Below, in pieces: positions 24,446 through 34,740 of a DNA stretch of 64,000 bases. The DNA is taken from assembly GCA_964514235.1 (NCBI GenBank), contig CAZEPV010000005.1:60276-124275 (forward strand), read 5' to 3'. Each line of letters opens with the position of its first letter. Within the stretch, counting starts at the first letter, position 1. This stretch comes from JAAYRQ01 sp035647235 (GTDB taxonomy: Bacteria; Bacillota; Syntrophomonadia; Syntrophomonadales; Syntrophomonadaceae). The position numbers and the translations under genes were made by a program. The notes beneath the pieces are model-generated. The model searched no databases. It worked only from the letters and a program-made list of their open reading frames with translations, and had not been told where the DNA came from.

Positions 24446-26818
24446 GTGAATTATGCTAATGTCTTGGTTAATTTACCTTCAATTGCTTTAAATCAGGTTT
24501 TCACATATGCCATACCTGAAAGATTTAAAGGTAAGATTGAACTTGGTCAAAGGGTTCTAGTAGAATTTGGTTCTAATAGGCTCGAGGCATATGTAATTGC
24601 CTTGCAAAAAGAAACAAAAGTTGGAAATGTAAAAAATATAATACATGTATTGGATAATAAAGCGATCATAAATCAAGAATTATTAAAAATAGCCTATTTC
24701 ATGGCAGATAATTATCTTTGTCCAATTTCCACAGCTTTAAATGCCATGGTACCTAAGGCCATCACAAAATCTAGGGCCCAGGTAATTATACCTATGATAG
24801 AAATAGAAGATTTCAATCAGATGTCCCATCTAGAACATTTTTCGGAACTTTTCTATAAACTGTGGCAGGATAATGAAATAACATTAGCAGCTAGTAAAAG
24901 CTATCTCAAGGATGGGGACTTGGAATATTTAAGTTCGCTTGGTGTCATTAAAGTTATTAACAAATATAGGCAAAAGCCTGCTAAATTAAAAGGTTATGTC
25001 TACTCGTTGAATGTGGAATATACACAGTCAGATATCGAAAAGCTAGTCAAGAGGGCTCCTAAACAAGCTGAAATTCTACAAGCTTTGCTAAAAAACAATA
25101 TAGCTTGTGAATGCTTAGAAAAGAAATACAATAAAAATTCTATTAAAACATTATTAAACAGGCAAGTAATCGTTAAAAAGCTGGTTCCTACTAAATTTAT
25201 GGATAGTAAAATTAAATTAACATCCGCACAAGCAGAAGCTATAAAAACAGTAAATAATGCCCTAAGCAAGGGCAATCAGGAATATCTGTTATTTGGGGTA
25301 ACTGGCAGTGGAAAAACGGAAGTTTATATGCATATAGCGCAGCATTATATAGAAAATGGTAAAACAGTTTTAATGCTTATTCCAGAGATTGCTTTAACTC
25401 GTCATTTAGTCGATGTAGTTTCCTTGCGGATTAGCAATATTGCGGTATTACATAGTAATATGTCTAATGGTGAAAGGCTAGAAGAATGGGAAAGAATTAA
25501 AAATGGTGATGTTAGCCTAGTTTTGGGCACACGCTCAGCTATTTTCGCTCCTTTGTCTAACTTGGGTTTAATCATAATAGATGAAGAGCAAGAAAATACC
25601 TATAAACAAGAAGAAACCCCTAAATACGATGCAAAAGAAATTGCAAAAAAAAGAGCATTATATAACGATGCTATTATATTATATGGTAGTGCTACACCTT
25701 CATTGGAACTTTTTTATAGGGTTCAAAACAATGAAGTGTTTATGTTAAAATTAGAAAGTAGAGTTGGTGATGCCGAGCTACCAGAATTTCATATTGAGGA
25801 TTTAAGACTAAGTAAAAAATTGTCTGCCGATATATTATCCCCCTACTTAAGGAATAGAATATTGCAAAAGTTGGAAAAAAAGGAACAAACTATTTTATTT
25901 ATTAACCGTCGGGGGTATTCACCTATAACCCTATGTAATAAATGTGGGGAGATACTCACTTGTCCCTATTGCTCTGTAGGTTTAAACTATCACCAAGACT
26001 TGCATGCTAACATATGTCATTACTGTGATTATAAAACAGCTTTATCTGAAAATTGTCCCAAGTGTGGCAGTAAACAATTAATACAAACAGGAACAGGTAC
26101 TCAAAAAGTCGAAACAGAGGTAAAAAGGCTATTTCCTCACGCAGTAGTAGAAAGACTAGACCTCGATGTAAGCCGAAAAGGTATGCAAGAAAAACTTTTA
26201 CAAAGTATGGGAAAAAGGCAAATTGATATTCTTATTGGTACCCAAATGGTTGCCAAGGGGCTTGACTTTCCTAATGTCTCTTTAGTTGGAATTGTTGATG
26301 CAGATAGCATGTTAGCTTTACCAGATTATAGGGCTGCCGAAAGAACATTTCAGTTAATTGTCCAAGCAGCAGGAAGGGCAGGCAGAGGGGGAAAAGTTGG
26401 GGAAGTAGTCATTCAAACATACAGTCCTGAGAACCCAATCATTGGGTGGGCAGCAGAACAAAATTATATAAAATTTTATTTTGAAGAGATAAAACTTAGA
26501 AGGATTTTAAATTATCCTCCTTTTTCATATTTACTTAGAATAGTAGTTTCCTCGAAAAACCAGACTCAGGTAATCGAATATATTAAATTAGTTGGACAAT
26601 TAATAAATGAAAAAATTGATGCAAAAGAGGATTACCTTCAAATACTAGGACCTGCACCTAGTCCCATTCATAAGATTCGTAATAAATATAGATATCAAAT
26701 AATCATAAAAAGTGACAATATGTTATTATTAAAAAGTATTGGCTATTATATTAATACTGAAATTAAATTTTCCAATGCTAAAGTAGATTTAGATATAAAT
26801 CCCTATAACATGTGGTAA
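24446..26818 (+). CDS. priA: Primosomal replication helicase PriA
   Basis: PriA reloads the replication machinery at stalled forks. Helicase motifs include GVTGSGKTEVY (Walker A) and INRRGYS. The zinc-binding insert has paired cysteines in CNKCGEILTCPYC, CHYCD and CPKCGS. Motif II reads DEEQ instead of the common DEEH. I start at GTG 24446, which has AGGGAG nine bases upstream and gives 790 residues; an earlier in-frame TTG at 24392 runs through the hairpin. def follows after 12 bp. Confidence 0.95.
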   Translation: MNYANVLVNLPSIALNQVFTYAIPERFKGKIELGQRVLVEFGSNRLEAYVIALQKETKVGNVKNIIHVLDNKAIINQELLKIAYFMADNYLCPISTALNAMVPKAITKSRAQVIIPMIEIEDFNQMSHLEHFSELFYKLWQDNEITLAASKSYLKDGDLEYLSSLGVIKVINKYRQKPAKLKGYVYSLNVEYTQSDIEKLVKRAPKQAEILQALLKNNIACECLEKKYNKNSIKTLLNRQVIVKKLVPTKFMDSKIKLTSAQAEAIKTVNNALSKGNQEYLLFGVTGSGKTEVYMHIAQHYIENGKTVLMLIPEIALTRHLVDVVSLRISNIAVLHSNMSNGERLEEWERIKNGDVSLVLGTRSAIFAPLSNLGLIIIDEEQENTYKQEETPKYDAKEIAKKRALYNDAIILYGSATPSLELFYRVQNNEVFMLKLESRVGDAELPEFHIEDLRLSKKLSADILSPYLRNRILQKLEKKEQTILFINRRGYSPITLCNKCGEILTCPYCSVGLNYHQDLHANICHYCDYKTALSENCPKCGSKQLIQTGTGTQKVETEVKRLFPHAVVERLDLDVSRKGMQEKLLQSMGKRQIDILIGTQMVAKGLDFPNVSLVGIVDADSMLALPDYRAAERTFQLIVQAAGRAGRGGKVGEVVIQTYSPENPIIGWAAEQNYIKFYFEEIKLRRILNYPPFSYLLRIVVSSKNQTQVIEYIKLVGQLINEKIDAKEDYLQILGPAPSPIHKIRNKYRYQIIIKSDNMLLLKSIGYYINTEIKFSNAKVDLDINPYNMW

Positions 26819-26830
26819 GGAGGTATAAAT

Positions 26831-27301
26831 ATGGCAGTTTATAAGATTGTGACTGTACCAGAAGATGTACTACGGCAAAAAGCGAAGCCAGTTAATAAAA
26901 TTAATGCTGGGGTATTAAGACTGCTGGATAATATGAAAGATACTATGTATGCTTATGATGGTGTAGGTTTAGCAGCCCCACAAATAGGCGTATCAAAAAG
27001 GGTAATTGTTGTTGATATAGATGATTCTTTTTATGAACTAATTAACCCAGAAATTATTGAAACAGAGGGTGAGGAACCTGGTACAGAAGGCTGCCTAAGT
27101 ATTCCTAATGTAGTTGGTGTAGTTAATAGGGCAAAGCAAGTAAAAGTTAAGGCTATAAATAGGGAGGGTGAAGATGTTAATATAACTGCGAATGATCTTT
27201 TAGCTAGGGCTTTCCAACATGAAATAGACCATCTTGATGGAATTCTTTTTACTGATAAAGCTGTAAGTATAAAAACAGAAAACAACAAACAGGAGGAATG
27301 A
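26831..27301 (+). CDS. def: Peptide deformylase
   Basis: Def removes the formyl group from new proteins. All three metal-site motifs are intact: GVGLAAPQIG, EGCLSIP and HEIDHLDG. The length is 156 residues. GGAGG precedes the ATG. The end of the gene holds the ribosome site of fmt, the enzyme that supplies formyl-Met-tRNA, so the pair is tightly linked. Confidence 0.97.
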   Translation: MAVYKIVTVPEDVLRQKAKPVNKINAGVLRLLDNMKDTMYAYDGVGLAAPQIGVSKRVIVVDIDDSFYELINPEIIETEGEEPGTEGCLSIPNVVGVVNRAKQVKVKAINREGEDVNITANDLLARAFQHEIDHLDGILFTDKAVSIKTENNKQEE

Positions 27302-27303
27302 TA

Positions 27304-28236
27304 GTGAAAATATTGTTTATGGGCACCTCAGAGTTTGCTGTTCCAAGTTTAGAAAAACTAATCGAAAATGATTGTTCTATTGTCGGTGTTATTACTCAAC
27401 CGGACCGACCTAGGGGAAGGGGGAAAAAAGTTTCATTTACTCCTATAAAAGAGCTAGCCATTGAAAAAAAATTACCCGTTTATCAACCCAAGAAAATAAA
27501 AGACCCAGAAACGATTAATTATATTTTAGACATGGATCCCGACTTAATTATAGTAGTATCTTATGGACAGATTATTCCAGTAGAAATACTCGATTATCCA
27601 CGCTATGGTTCGGTTAACCTCCATGCCTCCTTACTTCCCGAATATAGGGGTGCTGCACCAATACAAAGGGCAATCATGGATGGTAAAAGAATTTCGGGCA
27701 TTACTACTATGTTTATGGATGAGGGGCTTGATACTGGGGATATTATTATGCAAATTCCCATTCCAATAGCAGGGGATATTAATCATGGTGATTATGAAAG
27801 CTTATTAGCTGTAGAAGGGGCAGAATTATTACTTGATACAGTCAGTGCTATACAAAGCGGTTCTATGCCCCGAAAAAAACAAGATGATAGTAGAGCTACA
27901 TATGCCCCAATGATTACTAGGGAGGACGAAAAAATAAATTGGCATAAGACTGCCCAGGGCATTCATTCCAAAATTAGGGGGCTTAGTCCTAAACCTGGGG
28001 CATACACAAGCATAAATGGAATTAAGGTTAAAATATTCAAGAGTAGTGTTGTGGAGGGAAATAAAGTAGGGGAAATCGGTGAAGTTGTGGCTATAAATCA
28101 AGATAGTTTCACAATACAAACGGAAAAAGGATTATTAGTGGTTGGCGAAGTTCAAAGGGCAGGCAGACAAAGAATGAGTGTAGGGGATTTTTTAAAGGGG
28201 TTTACCTTAAATAAAGGAGACTTGCTTGATAGTTAG
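27304..28236 (+). CDS. fmt: Methionyl-tRNA formyltransferase
   Basis: Fmt formylates initiator Met-tRNA using 10-formyl-tetrahydrofolate. The N-terminus KILFMGTSEFAVPSL, the SLLPEYRGAAPIQRA loop and the later GRQRMSVGDFLKG are typical. I prefer GTG 27304, which stands seven bases after AGGAGG (27291-27296). ATG 27298 overlaps the def stop as ATGA but lies right against that site. Protein length is 310 residues. Confidence 0.96.
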   Translation: MKILFMGTSEFAVPSLEKLIENDCSIVGVITQPDRPRGRGKKVSFTPIKELAIEKKLPVYQPKKIKDPETINYILDMDPDLIIVVSYGQIIPVEILDYPRYGSVNLHASLLPEYRGAAPIQRAIMDGKRISGITTMFMDEGLDTGDIIMQIPIPIAGDINHGDYESLLAVEGAELLLDTVSAIQSGSMPRKKQDDSRATYAPMITREDEKINWHKTAQGIHSKIRGLSPKPGAYTSINGIKVKIFKSSVVEGNKVGEIGEVVAINQDSFTIQTEKGLLVVGEVQRAGRQRMSVGDFLKGFTLNKGDLLDS

Positions 28237-28247
28237 GGGTATATATT

Positions 28248-29003
28248 TTGGAAAGCAAGAAGCGATTATATGTAGGTTTATTAGCAGGAAGTTTACTCTT
28301 TGTTTTAATTTTAATTGGATTAGTATGGTACTTGCTTATTAATCGTGATATAATTATTAGCCAAATATTATTAATAATAATAGCAGCATTAACGGTAATC
28401 ATTTTTATTATCCTGGGTACTGGTATTATGTCAATAGTAATAATGATTATAAGGTCTAAAACTATTCCTTCACTCGAAAACTTGACCTATATAGCTAATG
28501 ATTTACTATTTCCTTTAACTATTTTTACTGGTAAAATAGTAGGGATAAAAAAAACCAAGATTTTAAGTTCTTATGTGGAGGTTAATAACTATCTTGTTAA
28601 GGCGAAACATCTTTATATACCTAGTAACGAAATAATGATTTTATTGCCCCACTGTTTACAAAATTCCGATTGTAAAATAAAAATTACCAATAACATAGAT
28701 AATTGCAAAAACTGTGGAAAATGCAAGATAGGGGAATTAAAAGAATTAGCATCTGAATACAATGCGCTTATAAAAGTTGCAACTGGCGGAACTCTGGCCC
28801 GTAAATTTATACTAGAGAACAAACCGAAAGGTGTAATAGCTGTGGCTTGTGAAAGGGATTTATCTATGGGGATTCATGATACTGGTATATTACCAGTCTT
28901 AGGGGTCTTAAATATAAGACCAAACGGTCCTTGTTTCAATACAGATGTGGATGTAGATGAGGTTAGGGATGCTTTGCTAACGATGTCAAAAGGAGGTATT
29001 TAA
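28248..29003 (+). CDS. DUF116 membrane protein with cysteine cluster
   Basis: This is a DUF116 family protein of unknown function. Two membrane helices lie at about 8-29 and 36-66. The soluble part carries a cysteine cluster, PHCLQNSDCKI and CKNCGKC, that probably binds metal or an iron-sulfur cluster. Later features are ATGGTLARKFI and AVACERDLS. It begins at TTG 28248. DUF116 genes often lie between fmt and rsmB in Clostridia, as here. Function remains unknown. Confidence 0.85.
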   Translation: MESKKRLYVGLLAGSLLFVLILIGLVWYLLINRDIIISQILLIIIAALTVIIFIILGTGIMSIVIMIIRSKTIPSLENLTYIANDLLFPLTIFTGKIVGIKKTKILSSYVEVNNYLVKAKHLYIPSNEIMILLPHCLQNSDCKIKITNNIDNCKNCGKCKIGELKELASEYNALIKVATGGTLARKFILENKPKGVIAVACERDLSMGIHDTGILPVLGVLNIRPNGPCFNTDVDVDEVRDALLTMSKGGI

Positions 29004-29004
29004 A

Positions 29005-29676
29005 TTGACTTACTTAATATTAATAGTTCCTGCACTATTACTATCACTTTATGCCCAATTTAGAGTAAAAGCAACTTTTAATAAATATACCAAGGTTAGG
29101 GCAAATAAAGGCATGACAGGTGCTGATGTAGCTAATATGATTTTAAGACAAAATGGTATGAGTCATGTAGGGGTTGAACAAGTTAAAGGTAGTTTAACCG
29201 ACCATTATGATCCTAGTGTTAGGATCGTGAGATTATCCGAAACTGTTTATGGTAGTAATTCTATTGCAGCCGTAGGCGTTGCTGCACATGAAGTTGGGCA
29301 TGCCATCCAGCACGAACAGCGATATGGCCCATTGGAACTAAGACATAGATTGGTGCCAGTTACCAATTTTGCTTCTGGTGCTTCTTTTCCGATATTACTT
29401 ATCGGATTAATTTTTTATAATTTTAATTTGGTCCTGTTGGGTATAGCACTATTTTCCGCAGTAGTTTTATTCCATATAGTCACTTTACCTGTTGAATTGA
29501 ATGCTTCGCGTAGGGCTGTAGTACAATTAAGCCAGTCTGGCATTGTTAGTGCGGGTGAAGCACCGATGGTAAAAAAAGTGTTGGGTGCAGCTGCTTTAAC
29601 ATATATAGCTGCTACATTAGCCGCTGTTGCAAATCTACTTTACTATGTAATGATTTTTATGGGGGGTAATGAATAA
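29005..29676 (+). CDS. YugP-like neutral zinc metallopeptidase, membrane
   Basis: This is a membrane protein of the YugP (zinc metallopeptidase 2) family. The zinc site is HEVGH in AAHEVGHAIQHE. An N-terminal hydrophobic segment and two or three helices in the C-terminal half anchor it. It has 223 residues. The start is TTG 29005, eight bases after AGGAGG. It lies between the DUF116 gene (one-base gap) and rsmB. The substrate is unknown. Confidence 0.88.
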   Translation: MTYLILIVPALLLSLYAQFRVKATFNKYTKVRANKGMTGADVANMILRQNGMSHVGVEQVKGSLTDHYDPSVRIVRLSETVYGSNSIAAVGVAAHEVGHAIQHEQRYGPLELRHRLVPVTNFASGASFPILLIGLIFYNFNLVLLGIALFSAVVLFHIVTLPVELNASRRAVVQLSQSGIVSAGEAPMVKKVLGAAALTYIAATLAAVANLLYYVMIFMGGNE

Positions 29677-29682
29677 TTAGGA

Positions 29683-31068
29683 ATGTATACACAACAAAAC
29701 AAGATGATCAATATTAGTCAAGGACGCATATTAGCAGCAGAAATTATTTACGAGGTAAGTGAACATAAGGCCTATACTAATATTGCATTGGAGAAATACT
29801 TAAGAAACTCGAAATTACCCCAAGTAGACAAGAATTTAGTTACTGAAATTGTTAATGGAACTATCCGCATGATAAAGCACCTAGACTGGGTGCTTAATCT
29901 TTTTCTAAAAAGCGATATAAAGGGAGCAAACCCCTGGATAAGGGTTATATTACGCATGGGTTTATATCAGATATTATTTATGAATAAGGCTCCCAATTAT
30001 GCAGTGGTTAACGATGCGGTAGAATTGGCTAGGAAAAAAACTAATCATAACTTGTCCAAACTAATTAACGGGGTTTTAAGAAATATAATAAGGAATCTCG
30101 ATGATATCGAATATCCTAAAAAGGCTACAAGTAATTATTTGGCCACATATTATTCACACCCGAAGTGGTTGGTGGAAAAATTACTGGATAATTATACTTA
30201 TTCTGATTTGGAACAAATTTTATTATATAATAATCAGAGACCTAGGCTACATGTAAGGGCTAATACACTTAAGACAAGACGAGATGATTTAATAGATATA
30301 CTAGGCAAAGAAAATATTGTATGTGAACCTAGTAGACTTTTACCGAATGCTATAAATATTAATAAATTAAATTTAAGCCTAGTTGATTCAGCCGCTTATA
30401 AGGAAGGTTTATTCTACATACAAAATGCGGCATCTATGTTAGCCACCCTGATATTAGACCCTAAACCACACGATTTTGTATACGACTTGTGTAGTGGAGT
30501 AGGGGGCAAAGCTACTCATTTAGCGGAATTAATGGGCGACCAAGGTAAAATACATTGTTACGATATTTATAAGCAAAAATTAAAGATACTAAATATTAAT
30601 GCAAAACGTTTAGGGATCAATATAATTACTACTAATCTAAAAGATGTTCTTACTATCGAGACCCAGGAATTAGCCAATGCAGTTTTGTTAGATGCCCCTT
30701 GTTCGGGATTAGGTGTACTAAATAGGCGATCCGATTTACGGTGGAATATAAAGCAGACCACATTACTTGAACTAAGGAAACTGCAATCTGATTTGCTGGC
30801 AAGCGCGAGTCGGCTGGTTAAAGTTGGGGGCTGTGTATTGTATGCAACCTGTACCATAAATCCCTTGGAAAATGAAGGAGTAGTAAATAAATTCCTGAAT
30901 GAAAATAGGGATTTCGGCTTAACTGGCTTTGAAGATAGAATTTGTGATTTTCCTTTGGTGGAAACTGATCGTGCTGCTGCACGACATGGTATGTTAACTA
31001 TTATTCCTGGCAAATATCAAACTGATGGGATGTTTTATGCTCTTCTAAGAAGGAAGGATGCTGGATAA
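29683..31068 (+). CDS. rsmB: 16S rRNA m5C967 methyltransferase RsmB
   Basis: RsmB methylates a cytosine in 16S rRNA. The N-terminal part (about 10-150) is a NusB-like RNA-binding domain. The C-terminal methyltransferase domain has the SAM motif VYDLCSGVGGKATHLAE and the two motif cysteines in DAPCSG and ATCTIN. The length is 461 residues. ATG 29683 has only a weak AGGA before it; ATG 29704 (MINISQGRIL) is an alternative. It belongs to the priA-to-rpe cluster. Confidence 0.93.
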   Translation: MYTQQNKMINISQGRILAAEIIYEVSEHKAYTNIALEKYLRNSKLPQVDKNLVTEIVNGTIRMIKHLDWVLNLFLKSDIKGANPWIRVILRMGLYQILFMNKAPNYAVVNDAVELARKKTNHNLSKLINGVLRNIIRNLDDIEYPKKATSNYLATYYSHPKWLVEKLLDNYTYSDLEQILLYNNQRPRLHVRANTLKTRRDDLIDILGKENIVCEPSRLLPNAININKLNLSLVDSAAYKEGLFYIQNAASMLATLILDPKPHDFVYDLCSGVGGKATHLAELMGDQGKIHCYDIYKQKLKILNINAKRLGINIITTNLKDVLTIETQELANAVLLDAPCSGLGVLNRRSDLRWNIKQTTLLELRKLQSDLLASASRLVKVGGCVLYATCTINPLENEGVVNKFLNENRDFGLTGFEDRICDFPLVETDRAAARHGMLTIIPGKYQTDGMFYALLRRKDAG

Positions 31069-32148
31069 ATGGAAGGTGTAAAAACCGAATTATTGGGATT
31101 GGACATATCTGAATTAGAATATTTTGTAACCTCTATTGGGGAACCCCGTTTTAGAGCTAAGCAATTGTTTAATTGGATGTATAATAAAAAGGAGCATTCT
31201 TTTTATGAAATGAGTGATTTGCCTAAAACCCTTAGGTTTAAATTAGGTGAAATAGCTAAAATATCTATACCTAGGGTACTAAAACAGAAAGTATCTATAG
31301 ACGGGACTAGGAAGTATCTAATTGAATTTAAAGATAAGAAAAAAGCTGAGACCGTAGTCATTCCCCAGCAGGCAGAAAATACTAACAAATATACAATATG
31401 TCTTTCCACTCAAATAGGTTGCCCAATAGCTTGTAGTTTTTGTGCTACTGGCTTAGGTGGTTTTCAACGCAATCTCACCTATTACGAAATAGTAGGGCAA
31501 TATTTAGCCTCGGCGAGGGAGCTCGAGAGGAAAGTGAAAAATGATGGTGACAACCTAATTACTAATGTGGTTTATATGGGTATGGGTGAACCAATGTTAA
31601 ATTATAAAGAAACGATTAAATCAATACATCTACTTAATGATCCCAAGGGCATTAATATTGGGCAAAGACACATTACTGTATCTACTTCTGGTGATGTCCA
31701 AGGCATCAGAAAACTTGCTGAAGAGGGCTTGCAAGTCATTCTGGCTGTATCATTACATGCTAGTAATGATGAACTTAGAAATCAACTGGTACCCTTAAAC
31801 CGAAAATACCCTTTGGGGGATTTAATTGAAGCAGTAAAGTATTATATTGAGAAAACTAATCGCAGGGTAACTTTTGAATATATTTTATTAGATGAAGTAA
31901 ATATGAGTAAATTAGATGCGGATAATTTAGCTAAATTAATTGGTCCTTTACTAGCTAATATTAACCTTATTCCATATAATGAAGTTGATTCTTTAAATTA
32001 TAAGAAACCATCCAAAAATAAAGTGAATACATTTTATAATTGGCTTATTAATATGGGGCTTAATGTCACTATTCGGGAAGAAAAGGGTGCAGATATAGAA
32101 GCTGCATGTGGGCAACTAGCAGTAAGAAACAATCTTAAAACATGCTAA
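31069..32148 (+). CDS. rlmN: Dual-specificity rRNA/tRNA methyltransferase RlmN
   Basis: RlmN is a radical SAM enzyme that methylates C2 of A2503 in 23S rRNA and of A37 in some tRNAs. The cluster motif is CPIACSFC. The second, methyl-carrying cysteine is C347 in IEAACGQL. GMGEPMLNY is the SAM-binding segment. Length is 359 residues. Its ATG follows the rsmB stop directly, and its end overlaps the region just before prpC. Confidence 0.97.
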   Translation: MEGVKTELLGLDISELEYFVTSIGEPRFRAKQLFNWMYNKKEHSFYEMSDLPKTLRFKLGEIAKISIPRVLKQKVSIDGTRKYLIEFKDKKKAETVVIPQQAENTNKYTICLSTQIGCPIACSFCATGLGGFQRNLTYYEIVGQYLASARELERKVKNDGDNLITNVVYMGMGEPMLNYKETIKSIHLLNDPKGINIGQRHITVSTSGDVQGIRKLAEEGLQVILAVSLHASNDELRNQLVPLNRKYPLGDLIEAVKYYIEKTNRRVTFEYILLDEVNMSKLDADNLAKLIGPLLANINLIPYNEVDSLNYKKPSKNKVNTFYNWLINMGLNVTIREEKGADIEAACGQLAVRNNLKTC

Positions 32149-32168
32149 TTTGTGGGGGAAGTGGTATT

Positions 32169-32867
32169 TTGATACGTGTTGTGGGTTTATCGGATATCGG
32201 TTTAATTCGTAGCAGAAATGAAGATAGTTTTTTAATAAATAAAGAAGCAGGTATATTTATTATTTGCGATGGCATGGGGGGCCACAAAGGTGGGGATGTA
32301 GCTTCCGATATGGCTATTAAAACGATAACTGAAGAACTTAATAAAAATGCTGATTTGGATATAGACTTAATAAATCAAGCTATCAGGAAAGCGAACCATG
32401 ATATATGGTTGGGTGGTATTGATAATCCGGATTTATTTGAGATGGGAACTACCCTTATTCTAGCTAAGATTTCAAATAAAAACCTGGACCTGTTTCATGT
32501 TGGTGATAGCAGGGCTTATTTATTAAGGGGAAATGAAATAATACAATTAACAAAAGATCACACATTAGCTGAAAAAATGCGGCAAAAAGGTGTAGCTAGT
32601 GCAGAACGGGAATCATATAATCATATACTTACTAGGGCTTTAGGGATAGAGGATAAGATAGAAATTGATAATATTTCTCTGGACTTGCAAGCGGATGATT
32701 TTATATTGTTGTGTAGTGATGGTTTAAGTGATATGCTTACTGATCTAGAATTGTTAGAAATAATAGAAGATGGTCATGAACTTGACATTATGGCCCATAG
32801 TTTAATTAATAAAGCAGTAAGTAAAGGTGGCCGCGACAATATTACTTTAATATTGATACAGATTTAG
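32169..32867 (+). CDS. prpC: PP2C-type protein phosphatase PrpC
   Basis: PrpC removes phosphates added by the PASTA kinase encoded next to it. Metal-site motifs are RNEDS, CDGMGGH, GDSRAY and GGRDNITLI. I start at TTG 32169, giving MIRVVGLSDIG and 232 residues, after a GGGGGAAGTGG site; an upstream in-frame ATG at 32142 lies within rlmN. The order rlmN-prpC-prkC-rsgA-rpe is conserved in Firmicutes. Confidence 0.94.
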   Translation: MIRVVGLSDIGLIRSRNEDSFLINKEAGIFIICDGMGGHKGGDVASDMAIKTITEELNKNADLDIDLINQAIRKANHDIWLGGIDNPDLFEMGTTLILAKISNKNLDLFHVGDSRAYLLRGNEIIQLTKDHTLAEKMRQKGVASAERESYNHILTRALGIEDKIEIDNISLDLQADDFILLCSDGLSDMLTDLELLEIIEDGHELDIMAHSLINKAVSKGGRDNITLILIQI

Positions 32868-32883
32868 TGGGAGGTAAGTGACT

Positions 32884-34725
32884 TTGCAAGGCACTATTTT
32901 AGTAAATCGATATGAACTGATAGAAAAAATCGGTGAAGGCGGAATGGCCGTAGTATATAAAGCTAAATGCCAAATTCTAGATAGAATTGTAGCAGTTAAA
33001 ATACTCAAGGAAGAGTTCTCCAATGATAGCAATTTTATAGAAAAGTTTCGTACTGAAGCCCATTCTGCTGCTAAGCTTTCACACCCCAATATAGTCAATA
33101 TTTTTGATGTTGGTGAGGAAAATAATATCCATTTTATCGTTATGGAGTTTATTGAAGGTGAAACATTAAAGGAACTGATCGCCAAAAAATCCCCTTTAAC
33201 AAATAATATGGCCCTGGATATTGCAGTAGCAATTTGTGATGGTATACATCATGCACATGAAAAAGGGATTATCCATAAAGACATAAAACCCCATAACATA
33301 CTTATTACTTCTTCCGGAATAGTAAAGGTCGCCGATTTTGGGATTGCCCATGCTACTAGTAATAAAACTATAACTTTCGGAGGGGGAGTTGTAGGCTCAG
33401 TACATTATATTTCACCAGAGCAAGCTAAAGGGGAGCCAGTAACAAGGGCTACCGATATTTATTCAGTAGGTTGTGTTTTGTATGAGATGCTGACTGGCAA
33501 AGTCCCTTTCGATGCGGAAAGTCCCATTACTATTGCCTTGAAACATATTCATGATGATCCTATATTACCCCATGAACTGAATCCGCAAATCTCTGCAGAA
33601 CTTGAAAATGTTATTTTAAAAGCAATTTCTAAGATTCCTAGTTATAGATATAATTCTGCAGAAGAAATGAAAGATAGTTTATTATATTTTAGTTCAAGCA
33701 AAAACAATAAATATGAGCCTAATCATGAAAATGGCAAGACTCTTATTATGCCCGCATTATCTAATGAGGGGAATGATGAATATTTGAGAAAGAGAAGGGT
33801 TAGAACCGGTAGGATTACTATCTTAATAGTCGCCATAGTCGGCCTTTTATCTGGGATTCTTTTTATGGGTTTTAACAACTTTTTTGGTACTGAAGTTGTT
33901 GTTCCTGATATTGAGGGACTAGATATAAAAGAGGCACGAGCGGAATTAGAAAAAAATCACCTGAAAATATTAGTTGATCGGGAAGAATTTAGCAGTGAGT
34001 ATGATCTCGACCAGGTGATTTCGCAGGAACCTAAAGATGGTATGAAAGTTAAATCGGGTCGGGAAATTAGAGTAGTTCTAAGTAAGGGGCTAGAGTTGTA
34101 TGATATCCCAAACGTAGTGGGGCACAAAATAGATGAAGCCGAATTACTAATTGTTAATGAGGGTTTTGAAGTAGGTAAAACAGATAAAATTTATGATAGC
34201 AAATATGGAGAAAATGTAGTAATTTCCCAAGATCCTATCTCAGGCAAAAAGGCAGAGAAAAACACCATAATCAATTTAATGATAAGCCAGGGTGAGCCAC
34301 CAGAACGCATACCTATGCCTAAATTAATTGGATTAAATCTTAATGAAGCCAGAAATGTATTAAAGGAAAACAATCTTATTTTAAAGGAAATTGAACAAGA
34401 GGAAAGCTCCGAGTATTTTTCTAATATCGTAATCAAACAAGATACAGGGGCTGGTGTCTTAATTGATGAAGAGACAAGTGTGGTTTTGACAGTAAGTAAA
34501 GGGCCTGGACCAGTAGCCCAAACTAGAGCTATAGAATTCGAGCTTCCCCATGAGCAAGATTATTATAAAGTTGTAATCCGAGTAACCGATGCCAAAGGTA
34601 AAAATGAGGTATATAATGAACTACACCAAGGTGGGGAAACTATCTATGTAGGTATTAGCTATTATAGTCCAGGAAAAGCTGAAGTATTATTAAACGGCAA
34701 GCTATATGATACTTTTAATTTATAA
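32884..34725 (+). CDS. PASTA domain Ser/Thr protein kinase (PrkC/PknB type)
   Basis: This membrane kinase senses peptidoglycan fragments and phosphorylates cytoplasmic targets. The kinase domain (about 10-268) has K39 in AVKILK, the loop HKDIKPHN (D133; HKD instead of HRD) and DFG (D151). A membrane helix lies at about 311-329. Three PASTA repeats follow, at about 338-403, 406-473 and 478-543, then a C-terminal tail of about 70 residues of unknown fold. I choose TTG 32884, nine bases after GGAGG (32870-32874); the in-frame GTG 32878 is only three bases away. It follows the phosphatase prpC by 16 bp. Confidence 0.95.
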   Translation: MQGTILVNRYELIEKIGEGGMAVVYKAKCQILDRIVAVKILKEEFSNDSNFIEKFRTEAHSAAKLSHPNIVNIFDVGEENNIHFIVMEFIEGETLKELIAKKSPLTNNMALDIAVAICDGIHHAHEKGIIHKDIKPHNILITSSGIVKVADFGIAHATSNKTITFGGGVVGSVHYISPEQAKGEPVTRATDIYSVGCVLYEMLTGKVPFDAESPITIALKHIHDDPILPHELNPQISAELENVILKAISKIPSYRYNSAEEMKDSLLYFSSSKNNKYEPNHENGKTLIMPALSNEGNDEYLRKRRVRTGRITILIVAIVGLLSGILFMGFNNFFGTEVVVPDIEGLDIKEARAELEKNHLKILVDREEFSSEYDLDQVISQEPKDGMKVKSGREIRVVLSKGLELYDIPNVVGHKIDEAELLIVNEGFEVGKTDKIYDSKYGENVVISQDPISGKKAEKNTIINLMISQGEPPERIPMPKLIGLNLNEARNVLKENNLILKEIEQEESSEYFSNIVIKQDTGAGVLIDEETSVVLTVSKGPGPVAQTRAIEFELPHEQDYYKVVIRVTDAKGKNEVYNELHQGGETIYVGISYYSPGKAEVLLNGKLYDTFNL

Positions 34726-34740
34726 TATGGAGAGGAATTT

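Noticed and set aside
30567..31013. A 148-codon minus-strand frame
   Set aside because: It is antisense to rsmB, including its catalytic cysteines, and has no ribosome site.
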